Source of the DNA: LH-M37 sp032251315
Lineage (GTDB): Bacteria; Pseudomonadota; Gammaproteobacteria; SZUA-229
Direction: 5' to 3'
NCBI GenBank assembly: GCA_032251315.1
Contig: JAVVEE010000001.1
Coordinates: 1-64,000 of the forward strand
DNA length: 64,000 bases
Below, in pieces: positions 34,664 to 43,820 of this stretch (position 1 is the first letter of the stretch; each line of letters starts with the position of its first letter). The position numbers and the translations under genes were made by a program. Below the pieces are notes generated by a model. The model worked only from the letters and a program-made list of their open reading frames with translations. It had not been told where the DNA came from and did not search any database.

Positions 34664-36084
34664 TCGCGCGGTGAGCTGCCTTTCGAATCGGCAGCAGTAG
34701 CCGCCGCTGCGCTTTCACCGGCGGCGATGTCGCCGACAATCACCGTCACCATTTTGTCAGCATCAATGCGACTGGCCATGGCGGCTGCGGCATCATCCTG
34801 GCTGACCGACTTGACCCGCTCAACAAAGGTGTTCAGGTAATCTTTTGACAGGTCATAGAAACCGATCATGGTCAGGTAACCCAGCAGCTTGTTGTTGCCA
34901 TCCAGATTCAGCGGAAAGCTGCCGACAATGTTGCTAACGGCGTCGGCCAGCTCATCTTCGTCAGGCCCCTCTTCCAGATATTTTTCCAGCTCTGACTGCA
35001 ACAGGGTGACCGCCTGTTCTGCCTGATCGGCGCGCGTCTGCATACCCATCATGAAAGGCCCGGCCTCGCGCATGGGCAGAAAATAGCTGTAGACGCTGTA
35101 GGCCAGGCCATGCTTTTCGCGGATGGTTTCCACCAGACGCGAAGCAAAGCCGCTGCCGCCCAGGGTGTGATTGGCCACATACAGGCTGAAATAATCCTCG
35201 TCACCGCGTTTCACGCCGGGCTGCCCCATATAGATATGCACCTGTTTTGAAGGGTACTGAATCTGCACCAGCCTGCTCTCAGCCAGTGGTTTCACCGCCG
35301 GCAGCGGCGCGGCCTGTTCGCCGCTCGGCAACTGCTGCGAGAGGTTGTTGGCGATGGCTTCCGCCCGGGCTCGATCTATCGCTCCCACCATCACGATCAG
35401 GGCATTTTTTGCGACATAATATTGCTGATAGAACGCCTTGATCGCAGCCAGATTGAGCCTGGCCAGCGAAGCTTCGGTGCCGCCCGGCGGTTGCGCGTAA
35501 GGGTGATCGCGATAAAGCGCCTGATAAAAAGCCTCATCGGCGATGGCGGAAGGTGACTGTTTTTTCGCCGTCAGGGCGACCTTCATCCTGGCCAGTTCAC
35601 GTGCGAACGCCTGCGGTTTGAAATCGGGCTTCGCCACCACCGCTGACAAGGTCGCCAGCGCCTGATCGAGATAGGCCTTGTCGGTGAGACTGCGCACACC
35701 TACATACGCCATATCGCGCAATGAATCATTTTCCAGCTGCGCGCCCACCGATTCAAAGCGCTCGGCCAGCGTCTGCGCGGAAAGCCCGCCCGCACCTTCA
35801 GCCAGCAGGCCGTTGGTGAGCGCCGCCAGCCCGCTCAGCTCGCCATCACGGGCGCTGCCGGCATCAAACACCACGCGCACATCCAGCATCGGTAGACCTT
35901 CGACCGGCACATACATGACTCTGGCACCATTGTCCGACTGCCAGTGCTGAATTTCCGGCACAGCCAGAGCGCTGCCCGAAACCAGTATGGCGAGCCCGAA
36001 CATCAGGCTCGCCGACAGGGATATAAATTTATTTTTCATAGCTTTAATTTGTATGGCTTTAATCTGCATGGCTTCAATTTGCAT
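34660..36084 (-). CDS. M16-family peptidase subunit, non-catalytic
   Basis: This 474-residue protein has the M16 two-domain fold (VRVVFDAGSARDGELSGLAALTNGLL...; C-terminal half with GGSGFASRLVETIREKHGLAYSVYSYF) but lacks the zinc-binding HxxEH, so it should be the inactive partner of the upstream subunit. A signal peptide begins at MKNKFISLSA. The start ATG 36084 has GGAG in front and overlaps the upstream stop by 11 bases; between it and MKNKF lie three 15-base tandem repeats. It is likely periplasmic. Confidence 0.88.
   Translation of the reverse strand: MQIEAMQIKAIQIKAMKNKFISLSASLMFGLAILVSGSALAVPEIQHWQSDNGARVMYVPVEGLPMLDVRVVFDAGSARDGELSGLAALTNGLLAEGAGGLSAQTLAERFESVGAQLENDSLRDMAYVGVRSLTDKAYLDQALATLSAVVAKPDFKPQAFARELARMKVALTAKKQSPSAIADEAFYQALYRDHPYAQPPGGTEASLARLNLAAIKAFYQQYYVAKNALIVMVGAIDRARAEAIANNLSQQLPSGEQAAPLPAVKPLAESRLVQIQYPSKQVHIYMGQPGVKRGDEDYFSLYVANHTLGGSGFASRLVETIREKHGLAYSVYSYFLPMREAGPFMMGMQTRADQAEQAVTLLQSELEKYLEEGPDEDELADAVSNIVGSFPLNLDGNNKLLGYLTMIGFYDLSKDYLNTFVERVKSVSQDDAAAAMASRIDADKMVTVIVGDIAAGESAAAATAADSKGSSPRE
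36040..36084 (-). repeat. Three tandem 15-base repeats at the start of the M16 gene
   Basis: On the minus strand ATGCAAATTGAAGCC, ATGCAGATTAAAGCC and ATACAAATTAAAGCT follow each other directly, encoding MQIEA-MQIKA-IQIKA before MKNKF. The unit is in frame and carries a start codon in the first two copies. Confidence 0.9.
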
Positions 36085-37510
36085 GGCGCTCTCCAGTCGG
36101 TACGCTGCCGTTCACCGTCGCGGCTTCCAGACTCAGGGGATCGAGCACGGCCACGGTCAGGCGCTTGTCGAGCAGGTATTTTCTCGCCACCTGCTGCACC
36201 TGCTCGGCGGTCACGGCCCGGATGTTTTCGATGTATTCATCCTTGACCTGCCAGCCCAGCCCCAGCGTCTCCAGTATCCCCACCTGCATGGCCCGGTAAA
36301 AACTCGAATCCTGCTCATACACCGAGGAAGCCAGCACCTGCGCAATCACTCGATCCATCTCCTTCTGTTCGGGCGGTGTTTTCTTAATGGCTTCGATCTC
36401 TTTTATGATCGCCGCTTCGAGCCGGGCGATATCCACACCCTTCACCGGTATCGCGGAGAAGGTCAATAAACTTTCATGCCGCGAATACAGGCTGTAACCC
36501 GCGCTCGCGCTGGTGGCCAGTTGTTGGCCCCGCACCAGATTGCGGCTCAACCGCGCGCTCTCGCCACCATCCAGCAGTGCGGCCAGCACTTCCAGGGCGT
36601 AGGCCTCGTCCGGCGCCTCGGCTGATATCAGCACCGGCACCTTGTAACCCATAATCAGCGTGGGCACCTCCGCCGGCAGCTGCATGGTCAGCCGCTTCAC
36701 CCCGTGTTGCTCGACCTCCTGGCGCGGTTTTATCATTGGCAGTTCAATCGCGGCCAGCGCGCCGAAATGCTCTCTGGCCAGCTCATGCACGGCATCGGCA
36801 TCGACATCACCGACCACCACCAGGGTGGCATTGTTGGGGGCATACCAGTATTTGTACCAGCGGCTTAAATCTTCGATGGTCATGCTGTCCAGGTCTTCCA
36901 TCCAGCCGATAATGGGCTGCTGGTAGGGGCCGTTGGCGTAGGCCATGGCATTAAAGCGCTCGTATAACAGCGCCGTGGGTTTATCATCGGTGCGCAGACG
37001 GCGTTCCTCCTTCACCACCTCAACCTCCTTGAGAAAGTCAGCTTCATTCAGTAGCAGATTACGCATCCGGTCGGCTTCCATGGTCAGGCATATTTCCAGT
37101 TTGTCACTGGCGATCTGCTGAAAATAGGCGGTGTAATCCTTGCTGGTGAAGGCGTTGTCCTTGCCGCCATTGGCCGCCACGATTTCCGAGAATTTGCCCG
37201 CGGGATAGCTCGGCGTGCCCTTGAACATCATGTGCTCGAGCACATGGGAGACGCCGGTGATGCCGCTGTGCTCAAAACTGCCGCCGACGTTGTACCAGAC
37301 CTGCGAAACCACGACCGGGGCGCGATGATTCTCGATCACCCTGATTTTCATGCCGTTTGCCAGCTCAAAAGCGTGCACCTCGGTCGGCATTTCCAGCGCC
37401 GATGAATTCTCGGCAGCCGGTGTTACCAGCGCGGGAGCGTCCTCGGCCATAAACAGGGTCGCCGCCGAAATCGCTGCGACCAATACCAGTAGTGAAATAT
37501 AAATGCGCAT
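36074..37510 (-). CDS. M16-family zinc peptidase, catalytic subunit
   Basis: This 478-residue protein (start ATG 37510; a longer frame to 37579 has no signal-like N-terminus) has a signal segment MRIYISLLVLVAAISAATLF and the inverted zinc motif HVLEH (H89, E92, H93) with the downstream glutamate near VKEERRLRTDD. It would degrade peptides in the periplasm together with the adjacent inactive subunit; the paired arrangement is known for bacterial M16 proteins. It is divergent from ftsY. Confidence 0.93.
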   Translation of the reverse strand: MRIYISLLVLVAAISAATLFMAEDAPALVTPAAENSSALEMPTEVHAFELANGMKIRVIENHRAPVVVSQVWYNVGGSFEHSGITGVSHVLEHMMFKGTPSYPAGKFSEIVAANGGKDNAFTSKDYTAYFQQIASDKLEICLTMEADRMRNLLLNEADFLKEVEVVKEERRLRTDDKPTALLYERFNAMAYANGPYQQPIIGWMEDLDSMTIEDLSRWYKYWYAPNNATLVVVGDVDADAVHELAREHFGALAAIELPMIKPRQEVEQHGVKRLTMQLPAEVPTLIMGYKVPVLISAEAPDEAYALEVLAALLDGGESARLSRNLVRGQQLATSASAGYSLYSRHESLLTFSAIPVKGVDIARLEAAIIKEIEAIKKTPPEQKEMDRVIAQVLASSVYEQDSSFYRAMQVGILETLGLGWQVKDEYIENIRAVTAEQVQQVARKYLLDKRLTVAVLDPLSLEAATVNGSVPTGERHAN

Positions 37511-37595
37511 TATAAAAATAAAACCCTTAATCTTAAGAGTGCTGGATGATAGGATATCCGGCTCCCATACACCACCCATACATTATATATAATCC

Positions 37596-38663
37596 ATGTT
37601 CGGCTTCCGTAAACACAAAAAATCTAACGATAAACGTGACGATAAAACTGTCGAAAAACCGGTCGACGAATCGGTCGATAGCTCTATCGGCACCGCCATC
37701 GTCGAGCAGACAGCCGCTCCGGCCGCCGAGCCTGCCCGCACTGATGACGCCGAATCGGCCGAGCTGACGGAAAAGCTGGCCAAAACCCGTCGCGGCTTCG
37801 GCGATGGTCTCGCCGATTTTCTGCTCGGCAAAAAGGAGCTCGACCGCGACATGCTGGACGAACTCGAAACCACCCTGCTCAGCGCCGACGTCGGCATCGA
37901 GGCCACCACCGAGATTATCGACACCCTGCAAGCGCAGATCAGCCGCAAGGCGCTGGGCAATCCCAAAGCCCTGCGGCTGGCACTGGCCGATATCATGACC
38001 CGCCTGCTCGAACCCTGCGAGCAGCCACTGGCGATCAACCCTCAACATAAACCTTACGTCATTCTTGTGGTCGGTATCAACGGCGCGGGCAAAACCACCA
38101 GCATCGGCAAGCTCGCCCACCATTTTCAGCAGCAGGGCAAATCGGTGCTGCTCGCCGCGGGTGACACCTTCCGCGCCGCCGCTGTCGAACAGCTCAAGGA
38201 GTGGGGCAACCGCAACCATGTGCCGGTGATTGCTCAGGGCACCGGAGCCGATCCTGCTTCTGTTATTTTTGACGCTATCGCCTCGGCAAGTTCAAAAAAT
38301 ATCGACGTGGTGATTGCCGATACCGCCGGGCGTCTGCACACCCAGAGCAATCTGATGGACGAGCTGAAAAAAATCAAACGCGTCATGGGCAAGCTGGATG
38401 AATCGGCGCCCCATGAGACCCTGCTGGTCATGGATGCCGGTTTTGGACAGAATGGGCTGCAACAGGCGCAGCAGTTCAACGAGGTGCTGGCGCTCAGCGG
38501 ACTTGCAGTCACCAAGCTTGATGGCACGGCCAAAGGCGGTATTCTTTTCGCTATCGCCAGCAAACTCAAACTGCCGATTCGCTTTATCGGCGTGGGTGAG
38601 GGTATCGAAGATTTGCGCCCCTTTCACGCCAGAACGTTTGTTGATGCTATTCTCAAACGATAG
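37596..38663 (+). CDS. ftsY: Signal recognition particle receptor FtsY
   Basis: This 355-residue SRP GTPase brings ribosomes translating membrane proteins to the translocon. It has a charged acidic N-terminal A region (about 1-60), the NG domain with P-loop GINGAGKTTSIGKLA, DTFRAAAVEQL, DTAGR and TKLDGTAKGG. The usual LDAGTGQNA is MDAGFGQNG here, a mild variant. The first gene of ftsY-ftsE-ftsX. Confidence 0.97.
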   Translation: MFGFRKHKKSNDKRDDKTVEKPVDESVDSSIGTAIVEQTAAPAAEPARTDDAESAELTEKLAKTRRGFGDGLADFLLGKKELDRDMLDELETTLLSADVGIEATTEIIDTLQAQISRKALGNPKALRLALADIMTRLLEPCEQPLAINPQHKPYVILVVGINGAGKTTSIGKLAHHFQQQGKSVLLAAGDTFRAAAVEQLKEWGNRNHVPVIAQGTGADPASVIFDAIASASSKNIDVVIADTAGRLHTQSNLMDELKKIKRVMGKLDESAPHETLLVMDAGFGQNGLQQAQQFNEVLALSGLAVTKLDGTAKGGILFAIASKLKLPIRFIGVGEGIEDLRPFHARTFVDAILKR

Positions 38664-38700
38664 AATTAAAGTCAATGGATAAAGACTACGGAATACACGC

Positions 38701-39393
38701 ATGATTCATTTTGATAATGTCAGCAAGCGCTATCCGGGCGGCTTTGAAGCGCTCAGCCAGGTCAGCTTTCGCCTGCCCCGGGGCAAAATCGGCTACCTTA
38801 CCGGCCACTCCGGTGCCGGCAAAAGCACCCTGCTCAAGCTGATTGCGCTGATCGAACGCCCCAGCCGTGGCCAGATCATTCTGGACGGGGTCAATCTCAG
38901 CCACATCAGCAACCGCCATGTACCCTACGTGCGCCGCAACATCGGCATCATTTTCCAGAATCACCACCTGCTCTACGACCGCCCGGTTTTCGATAATGTC
39001 GCCATGCCGCTGGTGATTCAGGGCTATCGTCACCGCGAAATTCAGAGCCGCACCCGCGCCGCGCTGGATCAGGTGGGCCTGCTCAGTAAGGCGAAATCCG
39101 ACCCTGTCACGCTCTCGGGCGGTGAACAGCAGCGCGTCGGCATCGCCCGCGCCATTGTCCACAAACCGGCCTTACTGCTGGCCGACGAGCCTACCGGCAA
39201 TCTCGACCCGGAGCTTTCGCTGGAGATCATGGAGCTGTTTGCCCGCTTCAACCAGGTCGGCACCAGCGTACTCATCGCCAGCCACGATCTCGATCTGATC
39301 CAGCAGCTGGGCGCACGCGCACTCAGCCTGAAGCAGGGGCGGGTGTTTGACGATGAGATCAGCCCCCGTGACGACACCGCCGGAGCCGCCTGA
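38701..39393 (+). CDS. ftsE: Cell division ATP-binding protein FtsE
   Basis: This 230-residue ABC ATPase works with FtsX to activate septal peptidoglycan hydrolases. Walker A GHSGAGKST, Q loop (FQNHHLLYDRPVFDNVA), signature LSGGEQQRVGIARA, Walker B LLADEPTGNLD and the H-loop SHDLDLI are all present. It starts 37 bases after ftsY and two bases before ftsX. Confidence 0.98.
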   Translation: MIHFDNVSKRYPGGFEALSQVSFRLPRGKIGYLTGHSGAGKSTLLKLIALIERPSRGQIILDGVNLSHISNRHVPYVRRNIGIIFQNHHLLYDRPVFDNVAMPLVIQGYRHREIQSRTRAALDQVGLLSKAKSDPVTLSGGEQQRVGIARAIVHKPALLLADEPTGNLDPELSLEIMELFARFNQVGTSVLIASHDLDLIQQLGARALSLKQGRVFDDEISPRDDTAGAA

Positions 39394-39395
39394 TT

Positions 39396-40340
39396 ATGCG
39401 TAAAGGCCCCCAGACCAACACCCTGCTGATCACCTATTTCATCCACCATCTCAGGGTGCTACTGGGCAGTCTCGGGCGACTGACCCGCCAGCCGCTCTCC
39501 ACCCTGATGACCATGGCGGTGATCGCCATCGCCCTGACTCTGCCCGCCGGGCTGTATCTGGCGCTCAACAACATCAGCGGCCTGAGTGCGGGCTGGGACA
39601 GTTCAACCAAAATCTCGCTGTTTCTGCACACCGAAGCTGACGAGAAACAGGCCCAGACCCTGCTCGGCCGCCTGCAACTGCACAATGAGATCGAACACGT
39701 CAGCCTTATTTCAAAAGATCAGGGTTTGGAACAGTTCAAGCAGCTCTCCGGCTTTGGCGATGCCCTGGAGTTTCTGGAGAGCAACCCGCTGCCCATCGTG
39801 CTGGTGATTCAGCCCATCATCGACCCCAATCGCCCCGACCGCATCGACCAGCTGCTCCATGAGCTGGAAAGCGAGAAGCTGGTGGAGCTCGCGCAACTCG
39901 ACATGCAGTGGGTGAAACGCCTGTATGCCCTGCTGGAAATTGCTAATCGCGTCATCTGGGCCATCGGCAGCCTGCTGGGGCTGGCGGTGCTGCTCATCGT
40001 CGGCAATACCATTCGCCTGGACATCCAGAACCGCCGCGCCGAAATTGAGGTTTCCAAGCTCATCGGCGCTTCCAACGCCTTTATCCGCCGACCTTTTCTC
40101 TACACCGGCTTCTGGTACGGCCTCAGCGGCGGCCTGCTCGCCTGGCTGCTCACCACCCTCTCACTCTATATGCTGGCTGCGCCGGTGGAAAAACTAGCCC
40201 TGCTCTACCACAGCGATTTTCAGCTCAGCGGCCTCGATTCGGGCGACACCGTCAACCTCATCATGATCAGCTGCGGCCTGGGCCTGCTCGGCTCCTGGCT
40301 GGCGGTGGGCCGCCATCTGGATGAAATTGAGCCCAGCTAG
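39396..40340 (+). CDS. ftsX: Cell division permease FtsX
   Basis: This 314-residue inner-membrane partner of FtsE has a cytoplasmic N-terminus, a first membrane helix at about residues 36-58, a periplasmic domain (SSTKISLFLHTEADEKQAQ...), and three C-terminal helices at about 190-212, 237-262 and 286-307. The conserved IGASNAFIRRPFLYTGFWYG block is present. The stop codon overlaps the edge of a small inverted-repeat element. Confidence 0.95.
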   Translation: MRKGPQTNTLLITYFIHHLRVLLGSLGRLTRQPLSTLMTMAVIAIALTLPAGLYLALNNISGLSAGWDSSTKISLFLHTEADEKQAQTLLGRLQLHNEIEHVSLISKDQGLEQFKQLSGFGDALEFLESNPLPIVLVIQPIIDPNRPDRIDQLLHELESEKLVELAQLDMQWVKRLYALLEIANRVIWAIGSLLGLAVLLIVGNTIRLDIQNRRAEIEVSKLIGASNAFIRRPFLYTGFWYGLSGGLLAWLLTTLSLYMLAAPVEKLALLYHSDFQLSGLDSGDTVNLIMISCGLGLLGSWLAVGRHLDEIEPS

Positions 40341-40423
40341 GAGGCTGTTGGTTTTAGGACGAATTGACTGCGGAAGAGGGGGGGGGGGAGCGACCCAAAA
40401 TCCCCATAAACCCGACAGCCTCC
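40340..40423. repeat. 84-base inverted-repeat element with an 11-G tract
   Basis: GGAGGCTGT (40340-40348) and ACAGCCTCC (40415-40423) are perfect inverted ends, and similarity continues inward (GGNTTTA on both sides). The interior has a run of 11 G (40378-40388). It lies in the ftsX-rpoH spacer, is non-coding, and resembles a short MITE. No clear target duplication is visible. Confidence 0.55.
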
Positions 40424-40478
40424 CAGGCCCAATCCCTCCGAAATTACGTAGATATTTACTCAGGAACTTTGGCTAGAA

Positions 40479-40508
40479 TTGGCACTCTGACAATTCGACT
40501 GCTAATAT
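40479..40508 (+). promoter_or_regulatory. Sigma-70 promoter of rpoH
   Basis: TTGGCA (40479-40484) and TAATAT (40503-40508) are separated by 18 bases, placing the start near 40515, about 23 bases before the rpoH ATG and leaving a very short leader. Confidence 0.6.
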
Positions 40509-40537
40509 CAGTGGCAATGAAACGTGGAGGCTACATT

Positions 40538-41395
40538 ATGAACGCTGCATTGATTCCCGCTAACCATCACTATCCGGTTAGCGTCAACAATCTGGACACC
40601 TATATACGCCGAGTTAACAGCATTGCCGTTCTCAGCGCCGAGGAAGAGCGCGCCCTCGCCCTGGAACTGCATGAGCACGGTGGCGTTGAGGCGGCTCAGC
40701 AGCTGGTCATGGCCAATTTGCGCTTTGTGGTAAAAATCGCCCGCGGCTATATGGGTTACGGCCTGCAACTCAATGATCTTATCCAGGAAGGCAATATCGG
40801 CCTGATGAAAGCGGTTAAGCATTTTTCACCCGATCATAATGTGCGCCTGATCTCCTATGCGGTTCACTGGATCAAGGCCGAAATCCACGAATTTGTTATT
40901 CGCAACTGGAAGATCGTAAAAGTCGCCACCACCAAATCCCAGCGCAAGCTGTTTTTCAAACTGCGCAGCAACAAGAAACGTCTGGGCTGGTTCAGCCATG
41001 AAGAGGTTCAGGATGTCGCCAGTACGCTGGGCGTCAAACCGGAAACTGTGCTGGAAATGGAATCGCGTCTGAGCAATTATGATTTGGCCTTCGATGCGCC
41101 CAATGACGATGACGATGAACAGGCGTTTTCACCTTCGGCCTACCTCACCGACCAGCATGCCGATCCGGCCCGTCAGCTGGAAGCGGACGACAGCCAGTCG
41201 CAGCATCTGGAACAGATGGCCAACTCATTACAACAGCTGGATGATCGTAGCCGTGACATTATCCAGCGTCGCTGGCTGAGCGAGGACAAGACCACCCTGC
41301 ACGAACTGGCCGATGAACATCAGGTCTCAGCTGAACGCATTCGCCAGATCGAGCAGAATGCCATCAAGAAACTGCGCGGCGCGATCACCGCTTAA
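40538..41395 (+). CDS. rpoH: Heat-shock sigma factor RpoH (sigma-32)
   Basis: The frame extends to 40364, but ATG 40538 has a strong GTGGAGG ribosome site and gives 285 residues, the normal RpoH length. Region 2 (NLRFVVKIARGYMGYGLQLNDLIQEGNIGLMKAVKHF), the RpoH box QRKLFFKLR and region 4 with its helix-turn-helix (TTLHELADEHQVSAERIRQIEQNAIKKLR) are clear. It directs transcription of chaperone and protease genes. It lies after ftsYEX as in E. coli and related bacteria. Confidence 0.98.
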   Translation: MNAALIPANHHYPVSVNNLDTYIRRVNSIAVLSAEEERALALELHEHGGVEAAQQLVMANLRFVVKIARGYMGYGLQLNDLIQEGNIGLMKAVKHFSPDHNVRLISYAVHWIKAEIHEFVIRNWKIVKVATTKSQRKLFFKLRSNKKRLGWFSHEEVQDVASTLGVKPETVLEMESRLSNYDLAFDAPNDDDDEQAFSPSAYLTDQHADPARQLEADDSQSQHLEQMANSLQQLDDRSRDIIQRRWLSEDKTTLHELADEHQVSAERIRQIEQNAIKKLRGAITA

Positions 41396-41418
41396 GCACT
41401 CAAACTTAAGCGTACGCA

Positions 41419-41452
41419 AAAAAAGCCCGGCTATCAATGCCGGGCTTTTTTG
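41419..41452 (+). terminator. Intrinsic terminator of rpoH
   Basis: AAAAAAGCCCGGC (41419-41431) pairs with GCCGGGCTTTTTT (41439-41451), followed by TG and more T. With an A run on the other side it may also stop transcription from the barrel-protein gene on the minus strand. Confidence 0.92.
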
Positions 41453-41471
41453 TTTTGATGTAGCGCAGAGA

Positions 41472-41963
41472 TTATATTCTCATCACCAGATTAACTTGCA
41501 GTGAATCCACATGATTGCGTATCACATACTCGCCGCGAACTTCCATTTTATTATTCAGCTTAAACCCCAGGCCGCCACCCAACATGATGCCGTCGTCATC
41601 GCCTATATCAAGACCCGCGCGCAACACCAGATTCAGTTTATCCTGCAATGGCAGACTAAAAACTGCATTGCCCCATAACCCCGTTGCTTTTGTCTCTGTA
41701 GTAATAGTTCCAAACTAGCCTGTATAACTAATTTCCATATTACCAGTATCCATATAACCCGCTTCCAACGACAGCTTCCCCTTGCCCATTTTGACAGGCA
41801 GGTCATAACCCGCAAAAATCTGAAAGCCCAGACCATCGCTAAAATCAATACCGGATAACGAATTCAGCCCCAGACCACCACCAAAATATATATCATCCTT
41901 ATTGGCCGCATGAGCGTACCCCGTCAGCAGCATTACCATAAATAGAATCGTTAGTTTTTTCAT
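41472..41963 (-). pseudogene. Outer-membrane barrel protein gene with an in-frame amber codon
   Basis: ATG 41963 begins a signal peptide (MKKLTILFMVMLLTGYAHAA) followed by barrel-like strands (IYFGGGLGLNSLSGIDFSDG, FQIFAGYDLP, GKLSLEAGYMDTGNMEISYTG). A TAG at 41715-41717 interrupts codon 83. The same frame then stays open for another 80 codons with sense-making strands (LVLRAGLDIGDDDGIMLGGG, GFKLNNKMEVRGEYVIRN) and ends in MRI-TAA at 41472. Whole, it would be a ~163-residue OmpA/OmpX-type barrel. A point mutation, sequencing error, or amber readthrough could explain it. Confidence 0.8.
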
Positions 41964-42120
41964 ATTATTATTTCCCTTATAAATTGGCAGCCCTCACAAT
42001 AGGGCAGCAGTGCTTAGCCTTAAAAGTTTTGAATATTTAATGTCATTATTATTTTGATTTTTGAGAGTAACGTCGGCCGAAATTACCCTGTTAATTCTGC
42101 GAGATTTAAACAGACGTGAA

Positions 42121-42966
42121 TCAGCCTGTAAATACAACTTCAATATTTTTTTCTGCCGCCCTGTTATCTGCCGGTGCCACCCAGGCATGGCCGTAAACAA
42201 TTTCATAACTGGCCGGCAACACATTCTGCTGCCGATAGCCTTCATAGGCCTGGCGCAATTGCTTCAGCATATTGCGTGTCAGTAAACCCTGACGATGTCC
42301 ACTGGCGGTGACATTCGCGCCGATGTCGCGCAGATCCTGCATCAGGGTATCGACCTCCTGATAATTCACCGTGATAATTTCCGATTCCATCACCGGTTCG
42401 GCAAAACCCGCCTGCAACAGGCCATCGCCAATGTCGTGCATGTCGATGAAGCTGTTGACGTGCACCGCGCCATCCACCTGCTGCCAGCTTGCGCGTAGCT
42501 CTTTTAAGGTATCGGGGCCAAAAGTGGCGAACTGTAACAACCCCCCCGGTTTTAACACGCGCTTGAATTCAACCAGCGTCGCGCCCGGATCATTGCACCA
42601 CTGCATCGCCAGACTGGAAAACAGCAGATCAAAACTGTTGTCGGCAAAGGGCAGCGATTCAATGTTGGCGCACACCTGGTGCGGTTTTCTAAACAACGCG
42701 CCCTGCCCGGCTGCTTTTTTCAGCATACGTTCAGACAGGTCGAGCAGCACGACTTCGGCTTTTTTATATTTTTTTTGCAGCGGCCTCACCGCTTCGCCGG
42801 TACCGCTGCCGGCATCCAGTATCCATTGTGGCGAGAGGCGAACCACCTCCAGCTTTTCGAGCAGCCGTTTGCAGACCTCTTTCTGCAATACCGCCGCCTG
42901 ATCATAGCTCTCTGCGGCCTTGTCAAAGGCGTTACGTATTCGTTGCGGGTCAAAAGTCCGGGTCAT
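42121..42966 (-). CDS. bioC: Malonyl-ACP O-methyltransferase BioC
   Basis: This 281-residue SAM-dependent methyltransferase methylates malonyl-ACP to start pimelate synthesis for biotin. It begins RIRNAFDKAAESYDQAAVLQKEV, has SAM motif ILDAGSGTGEAV, post-motif LDLSERML, and the LAMQWCNDP block typical of BioC. It overlaps bioH by four bases (ATGA), so the two are translationally coupled and together provide the first and last steps of pimeloyl-ACP formation. Confidence 0.95.
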   Translation of the reverse strand: MTRTFDPQRIRNAFDKAAESYDQAAVLQKEVCKRLLEKLEVVRLSPQWILDAGSGTGEAVRPLQKKYKKAEVVLLDLSERMLKKAAGQGALFRKPHQVCANIESLPFADNSFDLLFSSLAMQWCNDPGATLVEFKRVLKPGGLLQFATFGPDTLKELRASWQQVDGAVHVNSFIDMHDIGDGLLQAGFAEPVMESEIITVNYQEVDTLMQDLRDIGANVTASGHRQGLLTRNMLKQLRQAYEGYRQQNVLPASYEIVYGHAWVAPADNRAAEKNIEVVFTG

Positions 42967-43724
42967 CGCAGGGTCTCGGCAAAATCAATTAAAGCCCCGG
43001 CAAAGTTTTCGGGGTGTGAAATAAACGGGGCGTGTGCCGCCTCTTTTTCTATGATGGTTTCTATCTTCGGTTGCAGTATTTTCAATGCCCCGGCCAGCGA
43101 CACCGGTATGAGCGCATCACGTCCGCCCAGCAACCATGTGATCGGGCAATTCAAATAGGGCAGCTCACTGCGCAGGTCGGTCGTCGCCAGTATTTCCAGC
43201 CCGCACATCAGCGCTTCGGGAGAAGCCTGGCCGCGCCGGCGCAAGGATTGCTGCAATTCACGAACCGTGCTCATGGCCACTCCCGAGCCTTTCACCTGCA
43301 GGGCAAGAAAACGTTTAATGGTCGCGTCCACGTTATCGGCGAGGGCGTCGGCAAACAGCTGGAAAGTCCCGGCTTCAACGGCGCACGGCCAGTCGGGCTG
43401 GCGCACAAAACAGGGGTTACTCGCGACCATGAACAGGCCGGCAACGCGTTCGGGGTAATCTCTGGCCAGGCGCAGCGCGGCCAGCCCGCCCAGCGACCAG
43501 CCGACCCAGATGGCCGGCCGAGTCACTACGGCAGCCAGCGCCTGCACATGGTCATTGAGGCTGTCGGCTTTCACCCCGGCCATGGTGCCGTGCCCGGGCA
43601 GGTCGACCTGAACCACATCTATCCACTCGGGGAGGCGATCGAAACAGGCTTCCCAGACGGCGCTGTTCATGGCCCAGCCGTGCACAAAAACGCAGGTGAT
43701 TTTTCCCTTATTTTTTGGCGGCAT
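42963..43724 (-). CDS. bioH: Pimeloyl-ACP methyl ester carboxylesterase BioH
   Basis: This 253-residue alpha/beta hydrolase removes the methyl group from pimeloyl-ACP methyl ester. The nucleophile serine sits in VGWSLGGLAALRLA, the oxyanion HGWAMNSAVW at the N-terminus, the aspartate in LLGGRDALIPV and the histidine in KEAAHAPFISHP. It is directly upstream of bioC. Confidence 0.93.
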   Translation of the reverse strand: MPPKNKGKITCVFVHGWAMNSAVWEACFDRLPEWIDVVQVDLPGHGTMAGVKADSLNDHVQALAAVVTRPAIWVGWSLGGLAALRLARDYPERVAGLFMVASNPCFVRQPDWPCAVEAGTFQLFADALADNVDATIKRFLALQVKGSGVAMSTVRELQQSLRRRGQASPEALMCGLEILATTDLRSELPYLNCPITWLLGGRDALIPVSLAGALKILQPKIETIIEKEAAHAPFISHPENFAGALIDFAETLR

Positions 43725-43820
43725 TTAGCGATGACCTGATGTAAGCTTGCATACTGTTTTCAATAACCTGTTTAAAAATGACTAACCTCTTTTTCGAGAC
43801 ATTATACGTTTTCTTCCATC

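Noticed and set aside
40378..40388. 11-G tract as a phase-variation switch
   Set aside because: It is not in a coding frame and lies about 90 bases upstream of the rpoH -35, so a direct switching role is not supported.
40364..40537. 58-codon N-terminal extension of rpoH
   Set aside because: It passes through the inverted-repeat element and the promoter; ATG 40538 has a strong ribosome site and gives the normal length.
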